Assembly (NCBI RefSeq): GCF_947496725.1
Contig: NZ_CANMDS010000002.1
Location: forward strand, 372,001 to 436,000
From: an uncultured Dokdonia sp.
GTDB taxonomy: Bacteria > Bacteroidota > Bacteroidia > Flavobacteriales > Flavobacteriaceae
Direction: 5' to 3'
Length of the DNA stretch: 64,000 bases
Shown here: positions 44,367 to 54,063 of the stretch, piece after piece
Position numbering within the stretch: position 1 is the stretch's first letter
Layout of the letters: each line of letters opens with the position of its first letter
Translations under genes and position numbers: made by a program
Notes under the pieces: generated by a model
Databases searched by the model: none
The model's input: only the letters and a program-made list of their open reading frames with translations
What the model was told of the DNA's origin: nothing

Positions 44367-44521
44367 AGGGTAAAAGTGCTGTGTTTAATATATTGTTAGA
44401 AAGGACAAAGCAATAATCTTGCATAAAGTGTTGATAGGCAAGATTATTGTATACAAAATAGAACATTCTTAAAACATAATAAAATAGTACTTTAGAGGTT
44501 GCTATAAAGAGAATACCTATA

Positions 44522-47500
44522 ATGATGAACAGGTTTGAAAAGATAGAGAGGAAGTTAGAAGGTTTTATTAAGAAGTATTACACAAATGAGTTGCTTAAAG
44601 GCGTGATTTTGTTTTTTGCTTTTGGGGTCTTATATTTTTTACTCACCCTCTTAATTGAATATTTCTTTTGGCTCAGTCCTGCAGGTCGTACCGTTTTATT
44701 TTGGGTTTTTATTCTTGTAGAAATAGCACTTCTCGCCAAATTCATTTTACTACCACTATCTAGACTTTTTAAACTCTCAAAGGGAATTAACTACAAAGAT
44801 GCTGCGAGTATAATAGGTAATTATTTTCCAGAGGTAAGTGACAAACTTATAAACACATTACAGTTACACAAAGATGCTGGAGACTCAGAACTTATGCTGG
44901 CGAGCATAGCACAAAAAAGTGAAGAGCTAGAGCCGGTACCTTTTAAGCTAGCCATAGATTTCAAGAAAAATAGTAAGTACTTAAAGTATGCTGCCATCCC
45001 GATTGTGGTATTTCTTATCGCAAACTATGCAGGTAAGGAAAAGGTATTTTCTTCTAGCTATGAGCGTGTTGTAAACTATAATGAAGCTTATGAGCCACCA
45101 GCTCCTTTTTCTTTTTATGTGGTAAATGAAGATTTACAAGCTATAGAGAATAAAGATTTTGAACTTAGAGTACGTACCGTGGGGGATGTAGTTCCAGAGG
45201 AGGCAAGTATACGCTTTAACGATGAGGTCTATTTTTTACAACAAACAGCTCCAGGAGAGTATAGTTATGTTTTTGAGCAACCTACAGAAGATGTGACCTT
45301 TAGCCTTCAAGGTAATAAGGTGGTTTCTCAACCTTATGATCTTGAGATACTTAGAGTTCCGGTACTACTTGATTTTGAGATGGTTATAGATTATCCTAAT
45401 CACACTAATAAGCGCACAGAACGTATTAAAAATACTGGAAATGCAATTATTCCAGAAGGCTCAAACGTGAGCTGGGAGTTACGTACAAGACAAACTGATA
45501 ATGTAGATCTTGTGCTTAAGGATACGATTATTTCTTTCGCTTTAAGCGAAAATAAAAACAACAGCACATCTTACAGCACCTCTAAGCGTATTTATAATAA
45601 TACGAGCTACGAGGTAAGTACGAGCAATGCAAGATTAAAAAATTATGAAAGCCTTGCCTATAACTTACAAGTTATAAAAGATCAATACCCTCAACTATTA
45701 CTAGAGGCAAAAAGAGATACAGTAAACGAACAACAAAACTATTTTTACGGTAAAGTAAGTGATGACTATGGATTAACTAAGTTGCAAATCGTGTATTACC
45801 CGTCTGAAACTGAAGTAAAGCAGTATAAGACTATTGCTATATCAAACGGTAATGTAGATCAATTTGTTTATGCCTTTCCTGATAATCTTGACTTGCAGGA
45901 GGGTGTAAATTATGAGTATTATTTTGAGGTTTTTGATAATGATGCTGTTCATAATTACAAGAGCACAAAGAGTACAATTTTTAGCTACACAAAACTCACA
46001 GAGGATGAACTCAAAAACAAACAACTAGAGCAACAACAAAAATCAATTAGTAATCTAGACAAGTCTTTACAAAAGATGAAGGAACGAGAGGAGGAGCTCA
46101 AAGAAATCTCTCGTACTCAAAAAGAGAAAAAGGAACTTACCTTTAATGATCAAAAAAAGCTGGACAATTTCTTAAAGCGACAACAGCAGCAAGAAGAAAT
46201 GATGAAAGACTTTTCTAAACAACTTAAAGAAAATCTGGATGAGTTTCAAAAGGAAGAAGAACAAACAGATGAGGACAAAGAGAAATTAAAGGAACGCCTC
46301 GAACGTCAAGAAAAAAAGGCGAAGGAAAATGAAAAACTTCTCAAAGAGTTACAAGAGCTGCGAGAAAAAATGCCAAAAGAAGAGCTCTCAGAAAAACTAG
46401 AGGAATTAGAAAAACAGAATAAAAATAATAAGCGCAACCTTGAGCAAATGGTTGAACTTACAAAGAGATATTACGTTCAAAAAAAGGCCGAGCAAATTGC
46501 AAATGATTTACAAAAGCTTGCAGAAAAACAAGAGGCATTAAGTAAAAAGGAAGGAGCAGAAAATACCAGTGAGCAACAGCAACAACTTAATGAAGAATTT
46601 AAAAATCTAGAAGAAGCGCTTAAGGATCTTGAAAAAGAAAATCAAGAACTTAAAAAGCCAATGGATATTCCGGGGGATGAGCAAAAGCAAGAAGAAATTA
46701 AAGAAGAGCAACAAGGGGCTTCACAAGAATTAGAAAATCAAGAACAGCAACAACAACAAAGTGGGCAGCCTCAAGACACATCTGCAGCACAGAAAAAACA
46801 AAAAAAGGCAGCAGATAAAATGAAGCAAATGAGCCAGTCTATGCAGTCACAAATGCAAATGTCTGGTGAGGAAGCTTTAGAAGAAGATGCAGAGATGCTT
46901 AGGCAGATACTTGATAATCTATTAGTTTTTAGTTTTGAAGAAGAAGTCGTGATGATGAACTTTAGAAGTATGGACGATAAAAATCCTAACTATGCTAAAA
47001 AGCTAAGACGCCAGAATGTTTTAAAACAGAATTTTGAGCATATAGATGATAGCTTATATGCATTATCATTACGTCAACCTAAGCTTGATGAGGTAATAAA
47101 CGAGTCACTAGTAGACATAGATTATAATATGAATAAGGCGTTAGAGCGTCTTGCAGAAAATCAAATTATACAAGGAGTAAGCAGCCAGCAATATGTTATT
47201 ACTGGAGCAAATGAACTTGCAGATCTTTTGAGCCAATCTCTTGATGATATGCAAAATGCTATGATGTCTAGCAAGGGCTCTGGAAAAGGCAAAGGTGCTG
47301 GTGTAGGTTCTGGCGGTGGTGGCGGTGAGCAATTGCCAGACATCATACAAAGTCAGGAAGAGCTCAACAAAAAAATGGGAGAGGGAAAAAAACCTGGTGA
47401 AGGTAAAGATGGTAAGGATGGTGAAGGCAAGGAAGGAGGAGAAAAGGCAGGTGGCGATAAACCAGGTGGTGAAGAAGGTGAAGGAAAAGGAGGGGAGCAA

Positions 47501-48058
47501 CCTGGATCTAATGGAGAAGGCGGAAAAGAAGGTGAAGGAAAAGGTGGTAAAGGAGGCAGTAAAGAATCAAGTAATGGAGATAAAGATGGTGAAGGAGAAG
47601 GTTCTGGTAATGGCGAAGGTGAAAATAGTGGGGATGAGTATGAGCAAGGATTGCTTTATGAAATTTACAAGGAACAGTCTAAATTACGACAGCAGTTACA
47701 AGATGCAATTGAGCGTGAAGGTCTAGGTGATGACGCAAAAAAACTTGTAAAGGATATGCAGAAAGTTGAGGAGCAATTATTAGACAAAGGATTTAGTAAT
47801 GAGACTATGCAGAATATGACTAAACTTAAGCACGAATTATTGAAGCTCAAGGAAGCCACTTTTCAGCTAGGTCAAGAGGAAAAACGTGAGGCAAATACAA
47901 ACCTTAAGAGTTTTTCAAATCCCGTAAATAGTGCTTTAGAAAAAGCAAAAAAATATTTTAACACAACAGAGATTCTTAACCGTAACGCACTTCCTCTTAA
48001 AGAAGAATATAAGCGTAAGGTGCAAGATTATTTTCAGAAGAGCGATGATAGAATTTAA
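44522..48058 (+). CDS. DUF4175-family protein with coiled coil and Gly/Lys-rich region
   Basis: Large envelope protein, function unknown. 1178 residues. Two transmembrane helices at the N-terminus (ELLKGVILFFAFGVLYFLLTLLIEYF about 20-45 and TVLFWVFILVEIALLAKFILL about 58-78), one more near 155-165, then an exported part. Residues about 495-770 are a long Glu/Lys/Gln coiled coil. Residues about 920-1040 are Gly/Lys/Glu-rich low complexity. A C-terminal segment ends FFQKSDDRI-like. An antisense open frame over the Gly-rich part is a compositional artefact. ybeY starts 14 nt before its stop. Confidence 0.85.
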   Translation: MMNRFEKIERKLEGFIKKYYTNELLKGVILFFAFGVLYFLLTLLIEYFFWLSPAGRTVLFWVFILVEIALLAKFILLPLSRLFKLSKGINYKDAASIIGNYFPEVSDKLINTLQLHKDAGDSELMLASIAQKSEELEPVPFKLAIDFKKNSKYLKYAAIPIVVFLIANYAGKEKVFSSSYERVVNYNEAYEPPAPFSFYVVNEDLQAIENKDFELRVRTVGDVVPEEASIRFNDEVYFLQQTAPGEYSYVFEQPTEDVTFSLQGNKVVSQPYDLEILRVPVLLDFEMVIDYPNHTNKRTERIKNTGNAIIPEGSNVSWELRTRQTDNVDLVLKDTIISFALSENKNNSTSYSTSKRIYNNTSYEVSTSNARLKNYESLAYNLQVIKDQYPQLLLEAKRDTVNEQQNYFYGKVSDDYGLTKLQIVYYPSETEVKQYKTIAISNGNVDQFVYAFPDNLDLQEGVNYEYYFEVFDNDAVHNYKSTKSTIFSYTKLTEDELKNKQLEQQQKSISNLDKSLQKMKEREEELKEISRTQKEKKELTFNDQKKLDNFLKRQQQQEEMMKDFSKQLKENLDEFQKEEEQTDEDKEKLKERLERQEKKAKENEKLLKELQELREKMPKEELSEKLEELEKQNKNNKRNLEQMVELTKRYYVQKKAEQIANDLQKLAEKQEALSKKEGAENTSEQQQQLNEEFKNLEEALKDLEKENQELKKPMDIPGDEQKQEEIKEEQQGASQELENQEQQQQQSGQPQDTSAAQKKQKKAADKMKQMSQSMQSQMQMSGEEALEEDAEMLRQILDNLLVFSFEEEVVMMNFRSMDDKNPNYAKKLRRQNVLKQNFEHIDDSLYALSLRQPKLDEVINESLVDIDYNMNKALERLAENQIIQGVSSQQYVITGANELADLLSQSLDDMQNAMMSSKGSGKGKGAGVGSGGGGGEQLPDIIQSQEELNKKMGEGKKPGEGKDGKDGEGKEGGEKAGGDKPGGEEGEGKGGEQPGSNGEGGKEGEGKGGKGGSKESSNGDKDGEGEGSGNGEGENSGDEYEQGLLYEIYKEQSKLRQQLQDAIEREGLGDDAKKLVKDMQKVEEQLLDKGFSNETMQNMTKLKHELLKLKEATFQLGQEEKREANTNLKSFSNPVNSALEKAKKYFNTTEILNRNALPLKEEYKRKVQDYFQKSDDRI

Positions 48059-48452
48059 TAGTACAAATGATTTTGAGTTAGTTAATCCAGAACAAATCAT
48101 TACTTGGTTAGAAGGAGTTATCAGTGCAGAAAAGATGATTGTCGGTGAGCTTAATTACATCTTTTGTGATGACGCTTATTTACATAAAATCAATGTAGAC
48201 TTTCTTGACCACGATACATTTACAGACATCATCAGTTTTGATTATACTCAGGGCAATGTAGTAAGCGGAGATATGTATATCTCTGTAGAGCGAGTAGAGG
48301 AGAATGCTCAAGATTTTAATTGCTCTTTTAGAGACGAATTAAGCCGTGTTATGGTACACGGTATACTTCACTATTGTGGTTATAAAGATAAGAGTACAGA
48401 GGAGGCAAAGCTTATGCGTAGTAAGGAGAATACCTATTTAGCATTGCGTTAA
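48045..48452 (+). CDS. ybeY: Endoribonuclease YbeY (rRNA maturation factor)
   Basis: Zinc-dependent single-strand RNase for 16S rRNA 3' maturation and ribosome quality control. 135 residues. The metal motif HGILHYCGYKDKS lacks the third His of the canonical HGxLHLxGYDH. This variant may be normal in Bacteroidota. Other features: TDIISFDYTQG and RDELSRVMVHG. Overlaps the DUF4175 gene by 14 nt. Confidence 0.92.
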   Translation: MIEFNSTNDFELVNPEQIITWLEGVISAEKMIVGELNYIFCDDAYLHKINVDFLDHDTFTDIISFDYTQGNVVSGDMYISVERVEENAQDFNCSFRDELSRVMVHGILHYCGYKDKSTEEAKLMRSKENTYLALR

Positions 48453-48531
48453 GTAGTAATTTTCTTACAACTACTAGTTTCAATAGTTTTGGCTTCTTAT
48501 AACCTTAACTCTTTAAGTGATTAAAACTATT

Positions 48532-48539
48532 TATCTTTG
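48532..48539 (+). promoter_or_regulatory. -7 promoter element of mnmG
   Basis: TATCTTTG, so transcription would start about 85 nt before the mnmG ATG; palindrome copy 14 and the parS-like site would lie in the 5' UTR. Confidence 0.5.
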
Positions 48540-48562
48540 CACGATTTTCTGTTAGGGTAATC

Positions 48563-48580
48563 ACGCTTTCGCGAAAGCGT
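48563..48580. repeat. Iterated palindrome copy 14 (18 bp perfect)
   Basis: ACGCTTTCGCGAAAGCGT followed by AATATAAAG, in the mnmG leader. Confidence 0.97.
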
Positions 48581-48612
48581 AATATAAAGTGTTCAATAAA
48601 GGGCACGTTTAA

Positions 48613-48628
48613 TGTTCCACGTGAAACA
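48613..48628. other. parS-like site 1
   Basis: TGTTCCACGTGAAACA, one change from the parS consensus TGTTTCACGTGAAACA. It directly abuts the mnmG ATG at 48629, so ParB binding would cover the translation start. Confidence 0.85.
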
Positions 48629-50506
48629 ATGAGTTTATTTCAAGATACATATGATGTAATTGTAGTTGGTGCAGGCCACGCAGGTTGTGAAGCTGCTGCT
48701 GCTGCTGCAAATATGGGAAGTTCTACGCTTCTTGTAACAATGAATCTACAAACCATCGCCCAGATGAGTTGTAACCCAGCTATGGGTGGTATTGCAAAAG
48801 GGCAGATTGTAAGAGAGATTGATGCATTAGGAGGATATAGTGGTATTGTGTCAGACAAGACAGCAATACAATTTAAGATGCTCAACAAATCAAAAGGTCC
48901 TGCTATGTGGTCACCACGAGTGCAAAGCGATCGAATGCGATTTGCAGAGGAGTGGAGATTGCATTTAGAAGGAACACCTAATCTTGATTTTTATCAAGAG
49001 ATGGTGAGCGGACTTCTAGTAGAAAATAACAAGGTAGTTGGTGTAACCACTTCTTTAGGTATTAAAGTAAGAGGTAGATCTGTAGTGCTCACAAATGGTA
49101 CTTTTTTAAATGGACTTATCCATATAGGTGAGAAACAATTTGGAGGAGGTAGAGCGGGTGAAAGAGCAGCTACTGGTATCACAGAACAACTACTGGATTT
49201 TGGTTTTGATTCTGGTAGAATGAAGACAGGAACACCACCTCGTGTGGATGGTAGATCATTAGATTTTTCTAAAATGATTATCCAGCCAGGAGATGACGTT
49301 CCAGAGAAGTTTAGTTATAGTAAAGAGACAAGCCCGCTTACTAATCAGCGTCCTTGTCATATGAGTTATACTTCGCCAGAGGTACACGATTTATTGCGTG
49401 AAGGTTTTGATCGTTCTCCTATGTTTAATGGTAGAATCAAATCTCTCGGACCAAGGTATTGTCCGTCTATAGAAGATAAAATTAACCGCTTTGCAGATAA
49501 GGATAGACATCAGTTATTTGTTGAGCCAGAAGGTTGGGATACCTGTGAGATTTACGTAAATGGGTTTTCAACATCTCTTCCAGAAGATGTACAATTTAAA
49601 GCTTTGCGTAGTGTAGCTGGTTTTGAAAACGTAAAATTTTTCCGCCCAGGTTATGCGATAGAGTATGATTATTTCCCTCCTACACAGCTTAAGCATACCT
49701 TAGAAACGAAGCTTGTGAGTGGGCTATATTTCGCTGGTCAAATTAATGGAACCACGGGATATGAAGAAGCCGCTTCTCAAGGTCTTATGGCGGGTATGAA
49801 TGCACACTTAAAAGTACACGATCAAGAGCCTTTTACGTTACAACGTGACGAGGCTTATATAGGTGTTCTTATAGATGATCTTATTACAAAAGGTACAGAA
49901 GAGCCATATAGAATGTTTACTTCTCGTGCAGAGTATAGAACTTTGTTAAGACAAGATAATGCAGACGAGCGTCTCACTCCACGATCACATAAAGTAGGTC
50001 TAGCGTCTGAGGAGCGTCTTGTGACTATGGAAAAAAAGCGCGAGCAATCTGACAATTTAGTTAAGTTTTTTGAGGATACAAGTATACTTCCAGAGGAGGT
50101 GAATGAGATATTAGAAGAACGAGGATCTTCTCCTATGCGACAATCTGATAAGATGTTTAAGGTTTTCTCAAGACCTCAAATACATCTAGAGGATATGAAG
50201 CAGTTTAAAAAGGTTGCAGCATATATTGACGAGCATAGTCTTGAGCGTGATGTGTTAGAACAAGCAGAAATTAAAGTAAAGTATGCTGGTTATATTGCAA
50301 AGGAAAAAGCAAATGCAGATAAGCTTCAACGTCTAGAGAATATCAAAATTCCAGATAATTTTGATTACTCAAAGCTTAAATCATTATCATTTGAAGCTAG
50401 AGAAAAGTTATCTAAAATTAGACCTACTACAATTTCTCAAGCATCACGAGTGAGTGGAGTTTCTCCTTCAGATATAAGTGTGATGTTAGTTTATATGGGA
50501 AGGTAA
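48629..50506 (+). CDS. mnmG: tRNA uridine-5-carboxymethylaminomethyl modification enzyme MnmG (GidA)
   Basis: FAD-dependent half of the MnmE-MnmG complex that modifies wobble U34 of tRNAs. 625 residues, the standard length. FAD-binding [19 protein letters not shown] near 12-30, GidA signatures [12 protein letters not shown] near residue 277 and [20 protein letters not shown] near 370, and a C-terminal helical domain ([18 protein letters not shown]). mnmG is often near oriC in bacteria, in line with the parS-like sites on both sides of it. Confidence 0.97.
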   Translation: MSLFQDTYDVIVVGAGHAGCEAAAAAANMGSSTLLVTMNLQTIAQMSCNPAMGGIAKGQIVREIDALGGYSGIVSDKTAIQFKMLNKSKGPAMWSPRVQSDRMRFAEEWRLHLEGTPNLDFYQEMVSGLLVENNKVVGVTTSLGIKVRGRSVVLTNGTFLNGLIHIGEKQFGGGRAGERAATGITEQLLDFGFDSGRMKTGTPPRVDGRSLDFSKMIIQPGDDVPEKFSYSKETSPLTNQRPCHMSYTSPEVHDLLREGFDRSPMFNGRIKSLGPRYCPSIEDKINRFADKDRHQLFVEPEGWDTCEIYVNGFSTSLPEDVQFKALRSVAGFENVKFFRPGYAIEYDYFPPTQLKHTLETKLVSGLYFAGQINGTTGYEEAASQGLMAGMNAHLKVHDQEPFTLQRDEAYIGVLIDDLITKGTEEPYRMFTSRAEYRTLLRQDNADERLTPRSHKVGLASEERLVTMEKKREQSDNLVKFFEDTSILPEEVNEILEERGSSPMRQSDKMFKVFSRPQIHLEDMKQFKKVAAYIDEHSLERDVLEQAEIKVKYAGYIAKEKANADKLQRLENIKIPDNFDYSKLKSLSFEAREKLSKIRPTTISQASRVSGVSPSDISVMLVYMGR

Positions 50507-50520
50507 TTTTAGTTTTCTTT

Positions 50521-50536
50521 TCGTTCCACGTGAAAC
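50521..50536. other. parS-like site 2
   Basis: CGTTCCACGTGAAACA, two changes from consensus. It lies just before the methyltransferase gene, in the same orientation as site 1. Confidence 0.7.
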
Positions 50537-50543
50537 AATTTTA

Positions 50544-51377
50544 ATGAAAAAGGATTTTAAAGTTAAAGATCATTCTGTAACAGGAGAAGAATTTGTGCTT
50601 ACATATGATGAGAAATTACATATGTATTACACGATGCCAAAACCTACTTTGGGAAGTTTACCTTCATATTATGAAAGTGATGATTATATATCTCATACAG
50701 ATGGTAAACGTTCTTTATTTGAAATTGCTTATCAAACCGTAAAAGGAATTACGCTTTCGCGAAAGCGTAAACTCCTCAACAAATATCATCCATCTCTGGG
50801 TCGTATTTTAGATATTGGCGCCGGAACTGGAGATTTTTTAGAACATCTCTCTAAACATAACTGGAATACTTCTGGAATTGAACCTAGCATAAAAGCCAAA
50901 TCATTAGCTCAAAAAAAAGGACTCAATTTAAAATCTACTATTGAAGAAGTAGGGGAGGAGCAATTTGATGTGATTACAATGTGGCACGTTTTAGAACACG
51001 TTTATGATCTACAAGGACAAATAGATTGGCTTAAAACACATCTCACTAAAAATGGAACCGTGTTTATAGCTGTCCCAAATTATGAATCTTATGATGCATT
51101 TCATTATAAAGAATTTTGGGCTGCATATGATGTACCTCGTCATTTATATCATTTTTCTGAGCAATCTATAAAAATGTTATTTCAATTAAGTGATTTAAAA
51201 CTGGTAGAGGTTTTACCTATGAAGTTTGATGCTTTTTACGTGAGCCTACTTTCTGAAAAATATACAACTGGTAAGATGAATTATTTTAAGGCTCTTACTA
51301 CTGGTCTACGCTCAAACAGGAGAGCAAAAGCAAATGGAGGTTACTCTTCTCAAATTTATGTCTTAAAACACGCTTAA
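50544..51377 (+). CDS. Class I SAM-dependent methyltransferase
   Basis: Methyltransferase of unknown substrate, Methyltransf_23-like. 277 residues. SAM-binding motif I LDIGAGTGDFLEHL near residue 88, post-I GIEPS, and motif IV FDVITMWHVLEHVYD near 140; then FIAVPNYESYD. The N-terminal 80 residues carry a small beta-rich part (GEEFVLTYDEKLHMYYTMPKP). A palindrome copy at 50750-50769 reads TLSRKR. It starts 37 nt after mnmG, with a parS-like site between. Confidence 0.85.
   Translation: MKKDFKVKDHSVTGEEFVLTYDEKLHMYYTMPKPTLGSLPSYYESDDYISHTDGKRSLFEIAYQTVKGITLSRKRKLLNKYHPSLGRILDIGAGTGDFLEHLSKHNWNTSGIEPSIKAKSLAQKKGLNLKSTIEEVGEEQFDVITMWHVLEHVYDLQGQIDWLKTHLTKNGTVFIAVPNYESYDAFHYKEFWAAYDVPRHLYHFSEQSIKMLFQLSDLKLVEVLPMKFDAFYVSLLSEKYTTGKMNYFKALTTGLRSNRRAKANGGYSSQIYVLKHA
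50750..50769. repeat. Iterated palindrome copy 15 (20 bp perfect, in methyltransferase)
   Basis: TACGCTTTCGCGAAAGCGTA read as acg-ctt-tcg-cga-aag-cgt (TLSRKR), before the SAM motif. Confidence 0.97.
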
Positions 51378-51454
51378 AATTAAAATAAGCCGTTTTAAGA
51401 GCGTTTTGTTGATTTGGTCTTGTCTGTGTATGTAATTATTGTAAAAACTAACTT

Positions 51455-51481
51455 AAGGCACCTTTTAAGAGGTGCTTTTTA
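51455..51481 (+). terminator. Terminator after the methyltransferase gene
   Basis: AAGGCACC / GGTGCTTTT hairpin with T tail. Confidence 0.65.
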
Positions 51482-51684
51482 ATAGGGATTTCTTATTGAT
51501 AATTATTTTATTGATTGTTTTTTATTATTGTCTCGTTTTTTGACGAATTTATAGCGTGCAATGTTCCACGTGAAATAAAATAAGAGGATTTGAAAATTTA
51601 TGCATCCATATAACTTGTAGATTTTAAAATGTTAGAATGTTATGGATTCTCAGTATTTTCGCCGCAATTAATTAATAACACACA
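51482..51684. other. Gene-free stretch with parS-like site 3
   Basis: AT-rich DNA between the terminator and the next gene. It holds the parS-like site (51562) and a TATTTTCG near-match to the -7 box at about 51653. No reading frame is convincing. Confidence 0.6.
51562..51577. other. parS-like site 3
   Basis: TGTTCCACGTGAAATA, two changes from consensus; intergenic. All three sites share GTTCCACGTGAAA in the same orientation. Confidence 0.7.
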
Positions 51685-52200
51685 ATGAAAAAAATAGGAG
51701 TATTACTAGTTGCAGCAATGATGGCTGTTGCGTGTCAAACAGAGAAGACTGGTTTTGTAGATACTGAAGAGCTACTTACAGAATATGCAGAGCTTAAAGA
51801 AGCAAAAGAGCGTTTTACAAAAGAAAACGACGAGATTATGGCAGATCTTGAACTTAAGATCAAAGCTTATCAAATCAAAGAAGATCTTTTTAGAAAAAAC
51901 GGACCTTCTATGTCTCGTAAGAAGCAAGAGCAACAATACAATGAGTTAGGAGCCGAAGCACAACAGTTACAACAAGAACGCCAGGCAAGAATAGGAAAGC
52001 TACAAGTAGAGAGCCAAGAGGTAATAGACTCTCTTATTACTAAGGTTAAAACTAAAGTTAAGGATTACGGTAAGGCAAATGGATACTCATACATTTATGG
52101 GTCTAATGATGCTGGAAGTGTTCTTTTTGGGAAAGAAGAATTAGATCTTACAAAGACTATTCTTAAAGAAATGAATGACAATTACACCACAAAGGAGTAA
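51685..52200 (+). CDS. OmpH/Skp-like lipoprotein
   Basis: Periplasmic chaperone-like protein of the OmpH/Skp family. 171 residues. Signal peptide MKKIGVLLVAAMMAVAC with a lipobox ending at Cys17. The body is the Skp type: FVDTEELLTEYAELKEAKERFTKE, a long charged coiled coil, then DYGKANGYSYIYGS and VLFGKEELDLT. Skp normally has no lipid anchor, so this is a variant; Bacteroidota often have several OmpH-like genes. Confidence 0.85.
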   Translation: MKKIGVLLVAAMMAVACQTEKTGFVDTEELLTEYAELKEAKERFTKENDEIMADLELKIKAYQIKEDLFRKNGPSMSRKKQEQQYNELGAEAQQLQQERQARIGKLQVESQEVIDSLITKVKTKVKDYGKANGYSYIYGSNDAGSVLFGKEELDLTKTILKEMNDNYTTKE

Positions 52201-52222
52201 ATAAAGTCTATTTAGTATACTT

Positions 52223-52250
52223 AAAGCGGTGAGAAATCACCGCTTTTTTT
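52223..52250 (+). terminator. Terminator after the OmpH-like gene
   Basis: AAAGCGGTGA-GAAA-TCACCGCTTT with T7 tail. Confidence 0.92.
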
Positions 52251-52252
52251 AT

Positions 52253-52837
52253 GCTCAAAAATTATTAATAATAGATTATCACATTCGTTTCAGTCTAAAT
52301 TACTGCGTGAGTAAAATTGAATATCAGTATTTCTCTTTAAGATTGTGGCATTAGAGACATAATATTTTACTTGTAAAATATGAAGAAGTAGGCTTCAGAT
52401 ATTAATTTATTAGGGATTTTTTTAGAAATATTATAAGCTAATTTTTCAGGTGTTTAATTGAATTTAGACCTCAATGTAAGCTATGAATTATCTTAAATTA
52501 TTGATTGTTTTGTAACCTATTTTAAATCATAATTAGAGTGTATAATACTCGTTATTTTATGAAGCATTATCACTGTAATATAATCTACTTTTAACTAACA
52601 AAATTGATCCTTAATGAGAGTGTGTTTTGTGTGTAAATATATCTGAGGGCTAGTCATATTTTTAGCTTGTGAATGTTGTTATGCTATGTTCAATTTAGTT
52701 GAACCGGTGTGATGGAGTATACCAGGCTATGCCTTTTTAAGTATCGTGGTGAGTAATCGCCCAAAATGGAATTAATTTCCAAAGAATTTAGACTAAATAT
52801 TATTTTAGTTTCATCTAAAAATATGTAATAAATTGAT
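52253..52837. other. Gene-free AT-rich stretch
   Basis: About 585 nt of AT-rich DNA between convergent genes. I find no convincing frame, palindrome copy, DnaA-box cluster or repeat here. One short minus-strand frame is not supported. Confidence 0.6.
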
Positions 52838-53989
52838 TTATTGACTCTTGCGATGTAGTAATCTAGTGAGTTTAATAGAGAGATCTGTAAGGATAATCTT
52901 TGCATTACCGTTGCGCTCTATGTGATATTCGGCGTCTTGTATGGCTTCTACAATAGGAAGTATATTGTTATTATGCACAAATGGAGCAAACTTAGAAAGA
53001 TCAAATCCCGTCTCTGGTTCCATAAAAACAAGGTCATTTGCGTTGTAGTTTTTAAGCAAAGCCTGGCGGAAAAACTGGACACAATATTCAAGGAAATTTT
53101 TCTGTGTCTCACGACCAGATTTTGCTATCTCCTCGCTCCAAGATATAAGGCCTAAAACAGCTTCTTTTTTACCCTTTGCTTGGAAGGCTGTGCGTACCCA
53201 AGTAACAAACCATTTTTCAAATTGTATATCATCTCCATCGTGATGTAAAAGATGCAATGCTTGTTGATAATCACCTTGTGCTTGATGTGCAATTTTATTT
53301 GCTTCGGCTTCTGGTGTATTGTGTTTTGTAATTAGTGCCTGTGCAATTTGAGGTTCACTTAGTTTCGGAAACGTGAGAACTTGACATCTTGACTTTATAG
53401 TGTCTATGATACTGTCTTCATTTTCGGCAATGAGGATAAATAAGGTTTGGGCAGGTGGCTCTTCAAGAAGCTTGAGTAATTTATTTGAAGCGGCGGTGTT
53501 CATTTTATCTACAGACCAAATGATCATTACCTTATACCCACCTTCATAAGCTTTAAGTGCAAGGGACTTATTAATATCTGCAGCTTCATTTACACCTATT
53601 TGACCTTGCTTTTTTTCAATACCTAGGTGCTGATGCCATTCAAAAAGGTCTCCATACGGGTTCTCTTTTATAAAAGAGCGCCACTGTTTCATAAAATGAC
53701 TAGATACGGGATGGCTTTTTACTTCTGGTGTAGTAGCAACTGGAAAGGCAAAATGTAAATCTGGATGAGATAAATTTTCAAATTTTAGATTGCAATCTGG
53801 CGCGCCAGAGTTGTTTTCGCCTTGAGCGTTATTACATAAAATATATTGGGCATAAGCAATGGCCATAGGTAAGACACCTGTGCCAGCAAGGCCTACAAAT
53901 AGTTGAGCGTGAGCAATACGACCTGCATCTACACTTGTAGTGAGGTGATTTTTAATAAAATCTTGCCCTATAACGTTTGAGAACAGCAT
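52838..53989 (-). CDS. holB: DNA polymerase III delta-prime-like clamp loader subunit
   Basis: Clamp-loader ATPase-fold subunit that helps load the beta clamp. ATG at 53989 gives MLFSNVIGQDFIKNHLTTSV, the standard start; the longer frame is not conserved in style. 383 residues. The Walker A loop is degenerate (LFVGLAGTGVLPMAIAYAQ, no GKT), as in delta-prime. NKLLKLLEEPPAQTLFILI and the SRC motif IKSRCQVLTFP are typical. The four zinc Cys are partly present (CNN...CNLKF). It is divergent from pgk, with 74 nt between start codons. Confidence 0.9.
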   Translation of the reverse strand: MLFSNVIGQDFIKNHLTTSVDAGRIAHAQLFVGLAGTGVLPMAIAYAQYILCNNAQGENNSGAPDCNLKFENLSHPDLHFAFPVATTPEVKSHPVSSHFMKQWRSFIKENPYGDLFEWHQHLGIEKKQGQIGVNEAADINKSLALKAYEGGYKVMIIWSVDKMNTAASNKLLKLLEEPPAQTLFILIAENEDSIIDTIKSRCQVLTFPKLSEPQIAQALITKHNTPEAEANKIAHQAQGDYQQALHLLHHDGDDIQFEKWFVTWVRTAFQAKGKKEAVLGLISWSEEIAKSGRETQKNFLEYCVQFFRQALLKNYNANDLVFMEPETGFDLSKFAPFVHNNNILPIVEAIQDAEYHIERNGNAKIILTDLSIKLTRLLHRKSQ

Positions 53990-54037
53990 AGCGCCAAATA
54001 TAAAGGAATCACCGCATTTATTATCCTCTGTATCCAT

Positions 54038-54045
54038 TATATTTG
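54038..54045 (+). promoter_or_regulatory. -7 promoter element of pgk
   Basis: TATATTTG, 18 nt before the pgk ATG. Confidence 0.5.
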
Positions 54046-54063
54046 CTAGTAAAACCAACGGAT

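Noticed and set aside
47141-47500. Antisense frames over the Gly/Lys-rich region of the DUF4175 gene
   Set aside because: Low-complexity composition keeps the opposite frames open; no start context or domain.
52253-52837. Second origin candidate
   Set aside because: AT-rich and gene-free, but only isolated TTATCACA-like words and no cluster.
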